A program made the position numbers and the translations under genes. DNA of 64,000 bases from JAFKFJ01 sp963786445 (GTDB lineage Bacteria; Pseudomonadota; Alphaproteobacteria; Acetobacterales; Acetobacteraceae), in contig CAWAZU010000032.1 of the NCBI GenBank assembly GCA_963786445.1, positions 1 through 64,000 on the forward strand. The letters run 5' to 3'. The notes beneath the pieces were generated by a model. The model was not told the DNA's origin. It worked only from the letters and a program-made list of their open reading frames with translations, and made no database searches. Positions 34,576 to 43,041 of the stretch are shown here, piece after piece (the first letter of the stretch is position 1; each line of letters begins with the position of its first letter).

Positions 34576-35166
34576 TCACGCCGGAACGGGCGGGATGCCG
34601 GGGACGGGCGGGGAGAGGATTCGGGGCCGCGCGCGCGGCGGCGGCCGGGGACGGCAGGCGGGACCGGACGGGGCCGCCGGCCGGACCGGCGGCGGCGGGC
34701 CCACGGGACCGGCCTGCTTCCGGCCCGAGGACAGGCTCCGCGCCGGCGGCGGGCGGACGCCCAGCATCTGGCAGAGCGGGCGCAGCAGCCGCCCGGCCTG
34801 GGGTGCGGCGGCGAGCAGGTCGGCCATCGCCGGATCGGCGAGCAGGTGCTGCAACTGCGAGGCGGCGGACGCGGCCTGCGGCAGCCGGCGCACGAGCCAG
34901 GCGAAGCCGCGTGGCAGCCGGGGCGGCGGAGGCTGGGCCGGGCGGGGGGAGCGGAGGCGGCGGCGCGGCGGCGGCAGCGTGCCGGTACGGGCTTTTGCGG
35001 CGAGGCGGGCGAAGCGGATGGTGGTGCGGCGCAGCCGCGACCAGAGCAGCAGCATCAGCGGCAGGGCGAGCCCGAGGCCGGCGCCGCGGGCGGCGATGGC
35101 GCGGCGCAGGCCCTCGACGAGATGGGCAAAACGGTCGGCCAGGGCGGGGGAAGCGGCGTGCGGCAT
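34576..35166 (-). CDS. Hypothetical membrane-anchored proline-rich protein
   Basis: A 196-residue protein with one hydrophobic segment (LGLALPLMLLLWSRL, about residues 31-45), a basic/proline-rich linker, a helical core LPRGFAWLVRRLPQAASAASQLQHLLADPAMADLLAAAPQAGRLLRPLCQMLGV, and a proline/arginine tail. The core resembles a conserved protein of Acetobacteraceae, from memory only. The opposite strand is also open over this stretch, which is common at this GC content; the conserved-looking core favours this strand. Confidence 0.6.
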   Translation of the reverse strand: MPHAASPALADRFAHLVEGLRRAIAARGAGLGLALPLMLLLWSRLRRTTIRFARLAAKARTGTLPPPRRRLRSPRPAQPPPPRLPRGFAWLVRRLPQAASAASQLQHLLADPAMADLLAAAPQAGRLLRPLCQMLGVRPPPARSLSSGRKQAGPVGPPPPVRPAAPSGPACRPRPPPRARPRILSPPVPGIPPVPA

Positions 35167-35269
35167 GGCAGCGATACTAACACAACCCCGGGGAGCCGGG
35201 TAAGCCGAAAGGTGCGCCAATCGGCGGCACCCCTCCCCTGCGGGCTGGCCGCGAAGCAGGCCAACAAGG

Positions 35270-36589
35270 TTAGAGGATGAACCGGCTCAGATCGCCCTTC
35301 TGCGCCAGCGGTGCCACACGCTCGTGGACATAGGCGGCGTCCACCACCACCGCCTGCCCGCTGCGGTCGCTGGCGGAAAAACTGATCTCCTCCAGCAGCC
35401 GCTCCATCACGGTATGCAGCCGCCGCGCGCCGATGTTCTCCACGCGGTCGTTGATGTCGGCCGCCAGGTCGGCCACCGCGTCGATCGCGCCGTCCTCGAA
35501 GCGCAGCGTCAGGCCCTCGGTGCTGATCAGCGCCTCGTACTGCTTGAGCAGGCTGTGCTCCGGCTCGGTCAGGATGCGGCGCAGATCGGTGCGCGACAGC
35601 GGCGCCAGCTCGACCCGGATCGGCAGCCGGCCTTGCAGCTCCGGCAGCAGGTCCGCGGGTTTGGCAAGATGGAAGGCTCCGGAGGCGATGAACAGCACGT
35701 GGTCGGTCTTCGCCGGACCGTATTTCGTGTTCACCGAGGTGCCCTCGATCAGCGGCAGCAGATCGCGCTGCACGCCCTCGCGCGACACGTCGCCGCCGCG
35801 GAACCCGCCCTCGGTGGTCCGTGCGCAGATCTTGTCGATCTCGTCGATGAACACGATGCCGTTGTTCTCGGCGTGCGCGACCGCGTCCTTGGTCAGCCGC
35901 TCGTTGTCGAGCAGCTTGTCGGCCTCCTCGCGCTCCAGCGCGCGGCGCGCGTCGGCGACCTTCATCTTGCGCGCGACCGAAGGGCGGCCGAACATGCCCT
36001 TCATCATCTCGCCGAGATTGATCATCTGGCCGGGCGGCATGCCCGGAAGATCGATCTGGCCGATCGGGTTGGTCGGCGCCTCGGTCAGGCTGACCTCGAC
36101 CTCCTGCTGCTCGATCTCGCCGCTGCGCAGCATGCGCCGGAACTTCGAGCGCGTGTCCGCCGCGGCCTTCTCGCCGACCAGCGCGGTGACCAGCCGCTCC
36201 TCGGCGTTGGTCTCCGCCTTGGCCTGCACCTCCTTGCGGTTGGCGTCGCGCAGCATGTTCAGGCTGACATCCACGAGGTCGCGCACGATGCTGTCCACGT
36301 CGCGGCCGACATAGCCGACCTCGGTGAACTTCGTCGCCTCCACCTTCAGGAACGGCGCCTGCGCCAGCTTCGCCAGCCGCCGCGCGATCTCGGTCTTGCC
36401 GCAGCCGGTGGGGCCGATCATCAGGATGTTCTTCGGCACCACTTCCTCGCGCATCGTCTCGGGAAGCTGCAGGCGCCGCCAGCGGTTGCGCATCGCGATC
36501 GCGACGGCGCGCTTGGCGTCGTGCTGGCCGACGATGAAGCGGTCCAGCTCGGAGACGATCTCCCGCGGCGAATAGGTCGGGACTTCCAT
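35270..36589 (-). CDS. hslU: ATP-dependent protease ATPase subunit HslU
   Basis: AAA+ unfoldase of the HslUV protease in the cytoplasm. The 439 residues have YSPREIVSELDRFIVGQHDAKRAVAIAMRNRWRR, Walker A GPTGCGKTEIARRLAKLA, the intermediate domain, Walker B NGIVFIDEIDKI, sensor-type GAFHLAKPADLLPELQGRLPIRVEL, and a C-terminus ending DLSRFIL, which inserts into HslV. Eleven bases downstream of hslV. Confidence 0.98.
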   Translation of the reverse strand: MEVPTYSPREIVSELDRFIVGQHDAKRAVAIAMRNRWRRLQLPETMREEVVPKNILMIGPTGCGKTEIARRLAKLAQAPFLKVEATKFTEVGYVGRDVDSIVRDLVDVSLNMLRDANRKEVQAKAETNAEERLVTALVGEKAAADTRSKFRRMLRSGEIEQQEVEVSLTEAPTNPIGQIDLPGMPPGQMINLGEMMKGMFGRPSVARKMKVADARRALEREEADKLLDNERLTKDAVAHAENNGIVFIDEIDKICARTTEGGFRGGDVSREGVQRDLLPLIEGTSVNTKYGPAKTDHVLFIASGAFHLAKPADLLPELQGRLPIRVELAPLSRTDLRRILTEPEHSLLKQYEALISTEGLTLRFEDGAIDAVADLAADINDRVENIGARRLHTVMERLLEEISFSASDRSGQAVVVDAAYVHERVAPLAQKGDLSRFIL

Positions 36590-36599
36590 GTGTCCGTCC

Positions 36600-37169
36600 T
36601 TAACCGATCGTTTCCACGATCACGTTGTCATTGGTGTAGATGCAGATGTCGGCGGCGATCTTCATGGCGCGCCTTGCGATCTGCTCGGCGGTGAGGTCGG
36701 GCATATCCATCAGCGCCCGCGCCGCGGCGAGCGCGAAGTTGCCGCCGGAGCCGATGGCGATGACGCCGCCCTCCGGCTCCAGCACGTCGCCGTTGCCGGT
36801 CAGCGTAAAGCTGCGGTCGTGGTCGGCGACCGCCAGCATCGCCTCCAACCGGCGCAGATAGCGGTCGGTGCGCCAGTCCTTCGCCAGTTCGACGCAGGCG
36901 CGTTCGAGCTGGTTGGGGAACCGCTCCAGCTTCGCCTCCAGCCGTTCGAGCAGCGTGAACGCGTCGGCGGTGGCACCGGCGAAGCCGGCGAGCACGGCGC
37001 CGCCCGCGCCGATGCGGCGCACTTTGCGGGCGTTGCCCTTCACCACCGTCTGGCCGAGGCTGACTTGTCCGTCGCCGGCCATCGCGACGATGCCGCCGCG
37101 GCGGACGCACAGGATCGTGGTGCCGTGCCAGCCGACCGGGTCGTAGGGGGATTGCGGGAGTGTTTGCAT
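36600..37169 (-). CDS. hslV: ATP-dependent protease subunit HslV
   Basis: Threonine-protease subunit of HslUV. The 189 residues have a 16-residue propeptide ending WHG; the mature enzyme begins TTILCVRRGG, with Thr17 as nucleophile. GDGQVSLGQTVVKGNARKVRRIGAGGAVLAGFAGATADAFTLLERLEAKLE and EGGVIAIGSGGNFALAAARALMD follow. Upstream of hslU as in most proteobacteria, divergent from the his operon. Confidence 0.97.
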   Translation of the reverse strand: MQTLPQSPYDPVGWHGTTILCVRRGGIVAMAGDGQVSLGQTVVKGNARKVRRIGAGGAVLAGFAGATADAFTLLERLEAKLERFPNQLERACVELAKDWRTDRYLRRLEAMLAVADHDRSFTLTGNGDVLEPEGGVIAIGSGGNFALAAARALMDMPDLTAEQIARRAMKIAADICIYTNDNVIVETIG

Positions 37170-37308
37170 GGGAGGCGTAGATGGCGCCCGGCGCCCGGCG
37201 CGACAAGACGCATGCGCAAGGCGCGGAGCAGTCTCGTCAATTTGACGCGAGGTGCGGGCCGGCGGGCGGCGTTTGCCGCCGCCGCGCAATTTCGGTAGTG
37301 CTGGGACC

Positions 37309-37899
37309 ATGCCCCGCAGCGCCAGCCTGCTCCGCGCCACCGCCGAGACCGATATCCGCCTCACGCTCGACCTGGACGGCGCGGGCAAGGCGGAGGTCGC
37401 GACCGGCATCGGCTTCCTCGACCATATGCTGACCGCGCTGGCGCGCCACGCGCTGTTCGACCTTGCGGTGGCGGCGAAAGGCGACCTGCACGTCGATTGC
37501 CACCACACGACCGAGGATGTCGGCATCGTGCTTGGGCGCGCGCTGGCGCAGGCGCTGGGCGAAAAGCGCGGCATCACCCGCTTCGGCCACGCCATCGTGC
37601 CGATGGACGATGCGCTGGCCGAGGCGGCGGTCGATCTGTCGGGCCGGCCGTTCCTCGCCTGGTCGGTGGCATTCCGCCAGCCCAGCATCGGCACGATGGA
37701 CACCGAATTGTTCGAGGAATTCTTTCGCGCCTTCGCGTTCAACGCCGCGTTGAACCTGCACGTCACGGCCAAGGCAGGCAGCAACGCGCACCATGTCGCG
37801 GAAGCATGTTTCAAGGCGACCGCCCGCGCGCTGCGCATGGCCGTGGCGCCGGACCCGCGCCTGGGCGACGCCGTGCCGTCCACCAAGGGGACGCTGTGA
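37309..37899 (+). CDS. hisB: Imidazoleglycerol-phosphate dehydratase
   Basis: Sixth step of histidine synthesis. The 196-residue single-function enzyme shows the metal-binding repeats GFLDHMLTALARHALFDL, DCHHTTEDVGIVLGRAL, GSNAHHVAEACFKATARALRMA, and DLSGRPFLAW. First gene of the his operon here. The stop overlaps the next GTG start (GTGA). Confidence 0.97.
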   Translation: MPRSASLLRATAETDIRLTLDLDGAGKAEVATGIGFLDHMLTALARHALFDLAVAAKGDLHVDCHHTTEDVGIVLGRALAQALGEKRGITRFGHAIVPMDDALAEAAVDLSGRPFLAWSVAFRQPSIGTMDTELFEEFFRAFAFNAALNLHVTAKAGSNAHHVAEACFKATARALRMAVAPDPRLGDAVPSTKGTL

Positions 37900-38258
37900 G
37901 GGTCTATACGGCGCATCTGCGCGCCGACTCCGCGCCGGTGCTGGTGCGCGAGGGGTTTTCCTGGGGCGCGCTGATCTTCGGCCCGCTCTGGCTGCTGGCG
38001 CACCGCGCCTGGATCACCGCGGTGCTGGCGCTGTGCGCCTGGGTGCTGATCGTGGCGCTGCCGGGCCTGCCGGAGCGGTGGCTGTTCGGCGTTTTGTTCG
38101 CTTGGGCGCTCGGGCTGTGGGGGAACGATGTGCGGCGCTGGTCGCTGTCGCGGCGCGGCTATCTGCTCGCGCACGTGGTCGCGGCGCGCGACCGGGACGC
38201 GGCATTCGCGCGCCTGCTCGACCGGCGGCCGGACCTGACCGCGGCCGTGCTGGCATGA
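37896..38258 (+). CDS. DUF2628 membrane protein inside the his operon
   Basis: A 120-residue protein with EGFSWGALIFGPLWLLAHRAWITAVL and two to three hydrophobic helices, typical of DUF2628; its role is unknown. It starts at a GTG overlapping hisB and overlaps hisH by ATGA, so it is translated with the histidine genes. Confidence 0.82.
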   Translation: MRVYTAHLRADSAPVLVREGFSWGALIFGPLWLLAHRAWITAVLALCAWVLIVALPGLPERWLFGVLFAWALGLWGNDVRRWSLSRRGYLLAHVVAARDRDAAFARLLDRRPDLTAAVLA

Positions 38259-38893
38259 AGGTCGCCGTCATCGACTACGGCAGCGGCAACCTCGCCTCGG
38301 CGTCGCGCGCGCTGGCGGTGGCGGCGGCGCGCGAGGGCATCGCGGCCACCGTGACCATCACCGCCGACCCCGACGCGGTGGCGCGCGCCGACCGCATCGT
38401 GCTGCCCGGCCAGGGCGCCTTCGCCGACTGCGCGCGCGGCCTCGCCGCCATCCCCGGCCTGCGCGAGGCGATCGTGCAGGCGACCGATGCCGGCGCACCG
38501 TTCCTCGGCATCTGCGTCGGCATGCAGCTGATGGCCGAGCGCGGGCTGGAGCACCGCGTCACCGAGGGCTTCGGCTGGATCGCGGGCGAGATCGCCGAAA
38601 TGTCGGTCCCCGACCGGCTGCGCCTGCCGCAGATGGGCTGGAACGAGCTGGATTTCGTCCCCGGCGCGCACCCTCTGCTGGCCGGGCTGCGGCCGGGCGA
38701 CCACGCTTATTTCGTCCACGGCTACGCGCTCGCCGGCGGCGCGGCGGAGCAGGCGGTCGCCACCACCGACTACGGCGGCCCGGTGGTCGCCATGGTCGCC
38801 GCCGGCAACCGCGCCGGCACCCAGTTCCATGTCGAGAAGAGCCAGGAGGTCGGTTTGCGCATCCTCGGCAATTTTTTGCACTGGACGCCCTGA
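38255..38893 (+). CDS. hisH: Imidazole glycerol phosphate synthase, glutaminase subunit HisH
   Basis: Releases ammonia from glutamine for HisF. The 212-residue class I glutaminase domain has VLPGQGAF, the nucleophile in FLGICVGMQLMAERGLEH (Cys near 89), and His-Glu of TQFHVEKSQE near the end; the usual FHPEKS reads FHVEKS. Coupled to DUF2628. Confidence 0.95.
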   Translation: MKVAVIDYGSGNLASASRALAVAAAREGIAATVTITADPDAVARADRIVLPGQGAFADCARGLAAIPGLREAIVQATDAGAPFLGICVGMQLMAERGLEHRVTEGFGWIAGEIAEMSVPDRLRLPQMGWNELDFVPGAHPLLAGLRPGDHAYFVHGYALAGGAAEQAVATTDYGGPVVAMVAAGNRAGTQFHVEKSQEVGLRILGNFLHWTP

Positions 38894-38896
38894 AAC

Positions 38897-39481
38897 ATGA
38901 CCGACACGACATTGCCCGAGCCGCCGGACGGCGGTGCCGAATCGGACCGCCTGCTCGCGGTCGAACGGGCCACCGAGTTCACCGACGACGACCTCAGCGC
39001 GCTGTGCGAGGCCACCAATGCCGCCATCATCGACGGCGGCGGCTTCGGCTGGCTCAATCCGCAGGGCCGCGTGTCGCTGGAAACCTATTTCCGCGGCGTG
39101 CTGCTGGTGCCGGAGCGGCAGTTGCTGGTCGGCCGGCTGGACGGCGTCATCGTCGGCGCGGCGCAGCTGGTCCGGCCGCCGCGCAACAACGAGGCGCAGG
39201 CGTTCGCCGCGCATCTGCAGCACGCCTTCATCGCACCCTATGCGCGCGGCCACGGTCTGGCGCGGCTGCTGACGCACCGGGTCGAGGACTCGGCGCGTTC
39301 GCTCGGCTATCACGTGCTCAACCTCGACGTGCGCGAGACGCAGGAAGCGGCGATCGCGCTCTACGAGTCGCTCGGGTACATCCGCTGGGGCGTGCATCCG
39401 GCCTATGCCCGCGCCGGCGGAAAAACCGTCCGCGGCATCCATTACTACAAGGTGCTGCAGCCGGGCGGACGCATCGCGTGA
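38897..39481 (+). CDS. GNAT-family acetyltransferase in the his operon
   Basis: A 194-residue N-acetyltransferase with GVIVGAAQLVRPP, HAFIAPYARGHGLARLLTHRVEDSARSLGYHVLNLDVRETQEAAIALYESLGYIRWG (acetyl-CoA loop and P-loop region), and HYYKVL at the end. Substrate unknown. It lies between hisH and hisA and overlaps the hisA GTG by four bases. Confidence 0.85.
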   Translation: MTDTTLPEPPDGGAESDRLLAVERATEFTDDDLSALCEATNAAIIDGGGFGWLNPQGRVSLETYFRGVLLVPERQLLVGRLDGVIVGAAQLVRPPRNNEAQAFAAHLQHAFIAPYARGHGLARLLTHRVEDSARSLGYHVLNLDVRETQEAAIALYESLGYIRWGVHPAYARAGGKTVRGIHYYKVLQPGGRIA

Positions 39482-40227
39482 CCGGACGGCTGACGCTGTA
39501 TCCGGCGATCGACCTCAAGGACGGCGCCTGCGTGCGGCTGCGCCGCGGCGCGATGGACGAGGCCACGGTCTATTCCGACGATCCGGGCGCGCAGGCGCGC
39601 ATCTGGCAGGACGGCGGCTGCCGCTGGCTGCACGTGGTCGATCTCAACGGCGCCTTCGCCGGGCGGTCGGTGAATGCCGAGGCGGTGGCTTCGATCCTGG
39701 CCGCGGTGACGATCCCGGTGCAGCTCGGCGGCGGCATCCGCGACCGCGCGGCGATCGAGCGCTGGCTGGCGGCCGGCGTGCGCCGCGTCATCCTCGGCAG
39801 CGCCGCGGTCCGCGACCCCGCCCTGGTGCGCGAGGCGTGCCGGGCGCATCCGGGCCGCATCGCCGTCGGCATCGACGCGCGCGAAGGCTACGTCGCCACC
39901 GACGGCTGGGCGGAAACGTCGTCCGTTCGCGCGCTCGACCTGGCGCTGCGCTTCGAGGATGCCGGGGCCGCCGCCATCATCTATACCGATATCGGCCGCG
40001 ACGGCATGCTGAGCGGCATCAACCTGGAGCAGACGCTCGACCTCGCGTTCCAGATTTCCACGCCGGTGATCGCCTCGGGCGGGGTGGCGAGCCTGGCCGA
40101 CCTCGCGGCGTTGAAACAGGCGGTGATCGGCAGCGGCGGCGCCCTGATCGCCGGCGTGATCGTCGGCCGGGCGCTCTACGATGGCCGGATCGACCTCGCG
40201 GCGGCGCTGCGGCTGCTGGCGAGCTGA
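39478..40227 (+). CDS. hisA: Phosphoribosylformimino-5-aminoimidazole carboxamide ribotide isomerase HisA
   Basis: The fourth step of histidine synthesis, feeding HisHF. A TIM barrel of 249 residues: LTLYPAIDLKDGACVRLRRG with the catalytic Asp, VQLGGGIRDRAAIERWL, RRVILGSAAVRDP, YTDIGRDGMLSGINLEQT (second catalytic Asp), VIASGGVASLADLAAL. GTG start at 39478 in a GTGA overlap. Confidence 0.96.
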   Translation: MTGRLTLYPAIDLKDGACVRLRRGAMDEATVYSDDPGAQARIWQDGGCRWLHVVDLNGAFAGRSVNAEAVASILAAVTIPVQLGGGIRDRAAIERWLAAGVRRVILGSAAVRDPALVREACRAHPGRIAVGIDAREGYVATDGWAETSSVRALDLALRFEDAGAAAIIYTDIGRDGMLSGINLEQTLDLAFQISTPVIASGGVASLADLAALKQAVIGSGGALIAGVIVGRALYDGRIDLAAALRLLAS

Positions 40228-40295
40228 CGCCCGCGATCGGCGCTTGCATCGACGCGGCCGCGCCCGCCAATGAAGGGGGCGAAAGGAGCCGCGAG

Positions 40296-41066
40296 TTGCT
40301 CAAGCTGCGCGTGATCCCCTGCCTGGACGTGAAGGACGGGCGTGTCGTCAAGGGCGTTAACTTCGTCTCGCTGCGCGATGCCGGCGACCCGGTGGAGCAG
40401 GCCGCGCTGTACGACGCGGCGGGCGCCGACGAGTTGACCTTCCTCGACATCACCGCGAGCCACGAGAACCGCGACACGATCCGCGACGTGGTGGCGCGGA
40501 CGGCCGCGCGCGTGTTCCTGCCGCTGACCGTCGGCGGCGGCGTGCGCAGCGTTGCCGACATGCGGGCGTTGCTGCTGGCGGGCGCCGACAAGTGCAGCGT
40601 CAACTCCGCCGCGGTGGCGCGGCCGGAGCTGGTCGCCGAGGCGGCGGAAAAATTCGGCAGCCAGTGCGTCGTGGCGGCCGTCGATGCCAAGCAGGCCGCG
40701 CCCGGCCGGTGGGAGGTGTTCACGCATGGCGGGCGGCGCGGCACCGGGATCGACGCCGTGGCGTGGTGCCGCCGCGTGGCCGCGCTGGGGGCGGGGGAAA
40801 TCCTGCTGACCAGCATGGACCGCGACGGCACCGGGCGGGGCTTCGACCTCGCGCTGCTGCGGGCGGTCTGCGGCGCGGTGCGGGTGCCGGTGGTGGCCTC
40901 CGGCGGCGTCGGCACGCTCGCCGATTTCGTGGACGGCGCACGCGCCGGCGCCACCGGGCTGCTGGCGGCGAGCGTGTTCCACTTCGGCACCTTCACCATC
41001 GCCGAGGTGAAGGCGGCGCTGGCGGCGGCGGGCCTGCCTGTCCGCCTGCCGCGCGCGGCGGCCTGA
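40296..41066 (+). CDS. hisF: Imidazole glycerol phosphate synthase, cyclase subunit HisF
   Basis: Uses HisH ammonia to form imidazole glycerol phosphate and AICAR. The TIM barrel of 256 residues shows LRVIPCLDVKDGRVVKGVNFVSLRDAGDPVEQA, FLDITASHENRDT, PLTVGGGVRSVADMRALLLAGADKCSVNSAAV, HGGRRGTGIDAV, LLTSMDRDGTGRGFDLALL and VVASGGVGTLADFVDG. The start is a TTG at 40296 with AGGAG seven bases upstream; no ATG or GTG lies before the conserved first strand. Confidence 0.94.
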   Translation: MLKLRVIPCLDVKDGRVVKGVNFVSLRDAGDPVEQAALYDAAGADELTFLDITASHENRDTIRDVVARTAARVFLPLTVGGGVRSVADMRALLLAGADKCSVNSAAVARPELVAEAAEKFGSQCVVAAVDAKQAAPGRWEVFTHGGRRGTGIDAVAWCRRVAALGAGEILLTSMDRDGTGRGFDLALLRAVCGAVRVPVVASGGVGTLADFVDGARAGATGLLAASVFHFGTFTIAEVKAALAAAGLPVRLPRAAA

Positions 41067-41074
41067 GGCGCGCC

Positions 41075-41524
41075 ATGGCGAAGAAGGTGGTGACGAAGAA
41101 AAAACTGCTGCCGAAGAAAAAAATCGCCCACCGGCGCGCCTTCGCCGCGGATGCGGAAGGCGGCGGCGCGGCGGTGCTGGACCGGCTGCATGGTGTGGTG
41201 ACCGGACGGCGGACCGCCAACCCGAATGTCAGCCACTCCGCCCGCCTGCTGGCTCGCGGCACGGCGAAAATCGCCCAGAAATTCGGCGAGGAGGCGGTGG
41301 AGTGCCTGATCGAGGCGGTGGCCGGCAACCGCGCCGCGCTGATCGCCGAGAGTGCGGACGTGCTCTACCACCTGATCGTGATGTGGGTCGATGCCGGCGT
41401 GGCACCGGAGGAAGTCTGGGCGGAGCTGGAGCGCCGCGAGGGCGTCAGCGGCATTGCCGAGAAAGCCAGCCGCGCCGCGAAACTGTCGATCAGCCACGCC
41501 GTGCGGACGCGCAAGATCCCCTAG
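41075..41524 (+). CDS. hisE: Phosphoribosyl-ATP pyrophosphatase HisE
   Basis: Second step of histidine synthesis. The core (about 45-149) has SHSARLLARGTAKIAQKFGEEAVECLIEAVAGNRAALIAESADVLYHLIVMWVDAGVAPEEVWAELERREG, the MazG-like fold with the metal-binding Glu/Asp. It has an unusual lysine-rich N-terminal extension (MAKKVVTKKKLLPKKKIAHRR). Its stop codon shares CTAG with the convergent lipoprotein gene. Confidence 0.93.
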   Translation: MAKKVVTKKKLLPKKKIAHRRAFAADAEGGGAAVLDRLHGVVTGRRTANPNVSHSARLLARGTAKIAQKFGEEAVECLIEAVAGNRAALIAESADVLYHLIVMWVDAGVAPEEVWAELERREGVSGIAEKASRAAKLSISHAVRTRKIP

Positions 41525-42060
41525 CCGCCGGTGACCGCCAGCGCGGCCGGCGCCGCGTGCACCTGCAGCGCATCGTGGCTGAGCGGCACCGGGGCCAGGA
41601 TGAACCCGTCGGTGGCATAGACATGCACGCCCAGTTGGCCGGTCGGCGGATACCAGACGCGCACCGCCGACCAGTCGTTGCGCGCCGAGACATCGACGAT
41701 CAACTGGTCCTCGTCGAGTTCGCCACGCACCCAGTTGGCCTGGATCACCAGAATCCGCCGCGCGTCCAGCCGCCGCGACACCACCGAGACATGCCCCGAC
41801 GGCAGGCGCGACGATCGGCGGAACACCAGCACGCTGCCGATCTGCGGCCGATCGGTACGGAGGTAGCGCCCGGCCGCCTCCGCCCACCAGTCGGCGGCGT
41901 CCCCGTACAGCGCCAGCCCCACCTCGGCCCGCGCGAACGGAGCGCAACTCAGGCCGGGGTAGCGATGGGCATAGGCCAGGTACGGCCCGGTGCGCGGCGC
42001 GCTGCCGGCGCAGGCGGCGAGCAGGAAAGCCAGGATCACGGCGAGGGCGCGAAACAGCAT
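41521..42060 (-). CDS. CHAP-like domain lipoprotein
   Basis: A 179-residue envelope protein with a lipoprotein signal (LFRALAVILAFLLAAC, lipobox LAAC). The rest resembles a CHAP/NlpC-type amidase: GLSCAPFARAEVGLALYGDAADWW with the candidate nucleophile Cys, and GSVLVFRRSSRLPSGHVSVVSRRL with the His. Could trim peptidoglycan; not certain. A start at 42072 adds four residues. Convergent with hisE, the stops sharing CTAG. Confidence 0.72.
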   Translation of the reverse strand: MLFRALAVILAFLLAACAGSAPRTGPYLAYAHRYPGLSCAPFARAEVGLALYGDAADWWAEAAGRYLRTDRPQIGSVLVFRRSSRLPSGHVSVVSRRLDARRILVIQANWVRGELDEDQLIVDVSARNDWSAVRVWYPPTGQLGVHVYATDGFILAPVPLSHDALQVHAAPAALAVTGG

Positions 42061-42185
42061 CGCCGCCAGCATGGCCCGCCGCGATTCCGCGCCGCAACGG
42101 CCGCGTTGTGCCGCCCGCGCGAGTTCTGACGGAATCGTGAACGCGGCGGGGGATGCGATCCCGCAACGTCAGCCCATTAACCGGG

Positions 42186-42236
42186 CAGTGACGTCTTTGC
42201 GTCACTGTCGGCCCGAAGCCATTGGATCGGCTTCGG
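42186..42236. terminator. Two adjacent perfect hairpins in the CHAP-recX gap
   Basis: CAGTGACG/CGTCACTG (42186-42193 and 42200-42207, 6-base loop) is followed by CCGAAGCC/GGCTTCGG (42213-42220 and 42229-42236, 8-base loop). Both stems are exact. Neither is followed by a long T tract. They lie downstream of recX on the minus strand, so they may end that transcript or belong to a small RNA. Confidence 0.5.
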
Positions 42237-42333
42237 ACTCCCTCCCCCCTTCCGCGCATCCCCCGGGTACCCCCCGGACCGCGCGGAAACTCAAGGCGCG
42301 GTGCGTTGCATGTCGGCGCACCGCCTTTTTCCC

Positions 42334-42891
42334 TCACGGCCGCCGCAGCCGCGCCAGCACCGCCTCCGCCTCCGCCGGCGTCATCGCCAGCGCGGCGCGC
42401 GCGGCGTCGCGGGTGAAGCCGGCGCGGGCGAAGGCGGCCTGCTCGCGTCGGGCGGTCTCCGGCGCGGCGGGGCCGGCGCGGAACGGACCGAAGCGACGGC
42501 GCCGCGCGAAGGCAACGGCGGCTTCCAGTTCGGTCGCCGCATCGTCCGGCAGCGCCACCCCCAGCGTCGCCGCATCGACGCCACGCGCCGCCAGATGCGC
42601 CGCCGACGCGCGCCGCGAGCGGCCGGACCGGCGCAGCCGCTCGGCGCGCGCGCGGGCGAAACCGGCATCATCGACCGCGCCCGATGCCGCCAGCCGCGCC
42701 ACCACTTCGCGCGCCGCCGCGCGCGCGGCGGCGGCGTGGGCGGCCACGTCGTCCGCTTCGGCGGCGCGCGCCCAGCGGTCCACGCGGCGCAGCAGCACAC
42801 GCAGCAGCGTGGCGCGGGTCGCGGCGTAGCGGGCGAGATGGGCCAGCGCCGCCTCGTGCAGCGCCGCCGCGTCGGGGAGCGGGTCAGCCAT
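42334..42891 (-). CDS. recX: Regulatory protein RecX
   Basis: RecX binds RecA filaments and limits their growth. The 185-residue protein is arginine- and alanine-rich with the RecX helical repeats: LRRVDRWARAA near the start, LAASGAVDDAGFARARAERLRRSGRSRRASAAHLAARGVDAATL (central), and AAFARAGFTRDAARAALAM at the end. Start ATG 42891. recA is not in the window. Confidence 0.85.
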   Translation of the reverse strand: MADPLPDAAALHEAALAHLARYAATRATLLRVLLRRVDRWARAAEADDVAAHAAAARAAAREVVARLAASGAVDDAGFARARAERLRRSGRSRRASAAHLAARGVDAATLGVALPDDAATELEAAVAFARRRRFGPFRAGPAAPETARREQAAFARAGFTRDAARAALAMTPAEAEAVLARLRRP

Positions 42892-43041
42892 GCGTCGAGC
42901 ATGCCATCCCGCGCGCCGGCACGGAACCGCCGGCGTTTGACGAAGGGCGCGCCCGGGCGGCATGCTGCGCGCCCTTCCGCAACCGTCCGCGCAGGGGCGC
43001 GGGCGGCCTGAGCCGCGGCAGAACCGGGAACCGAAGCGGCA

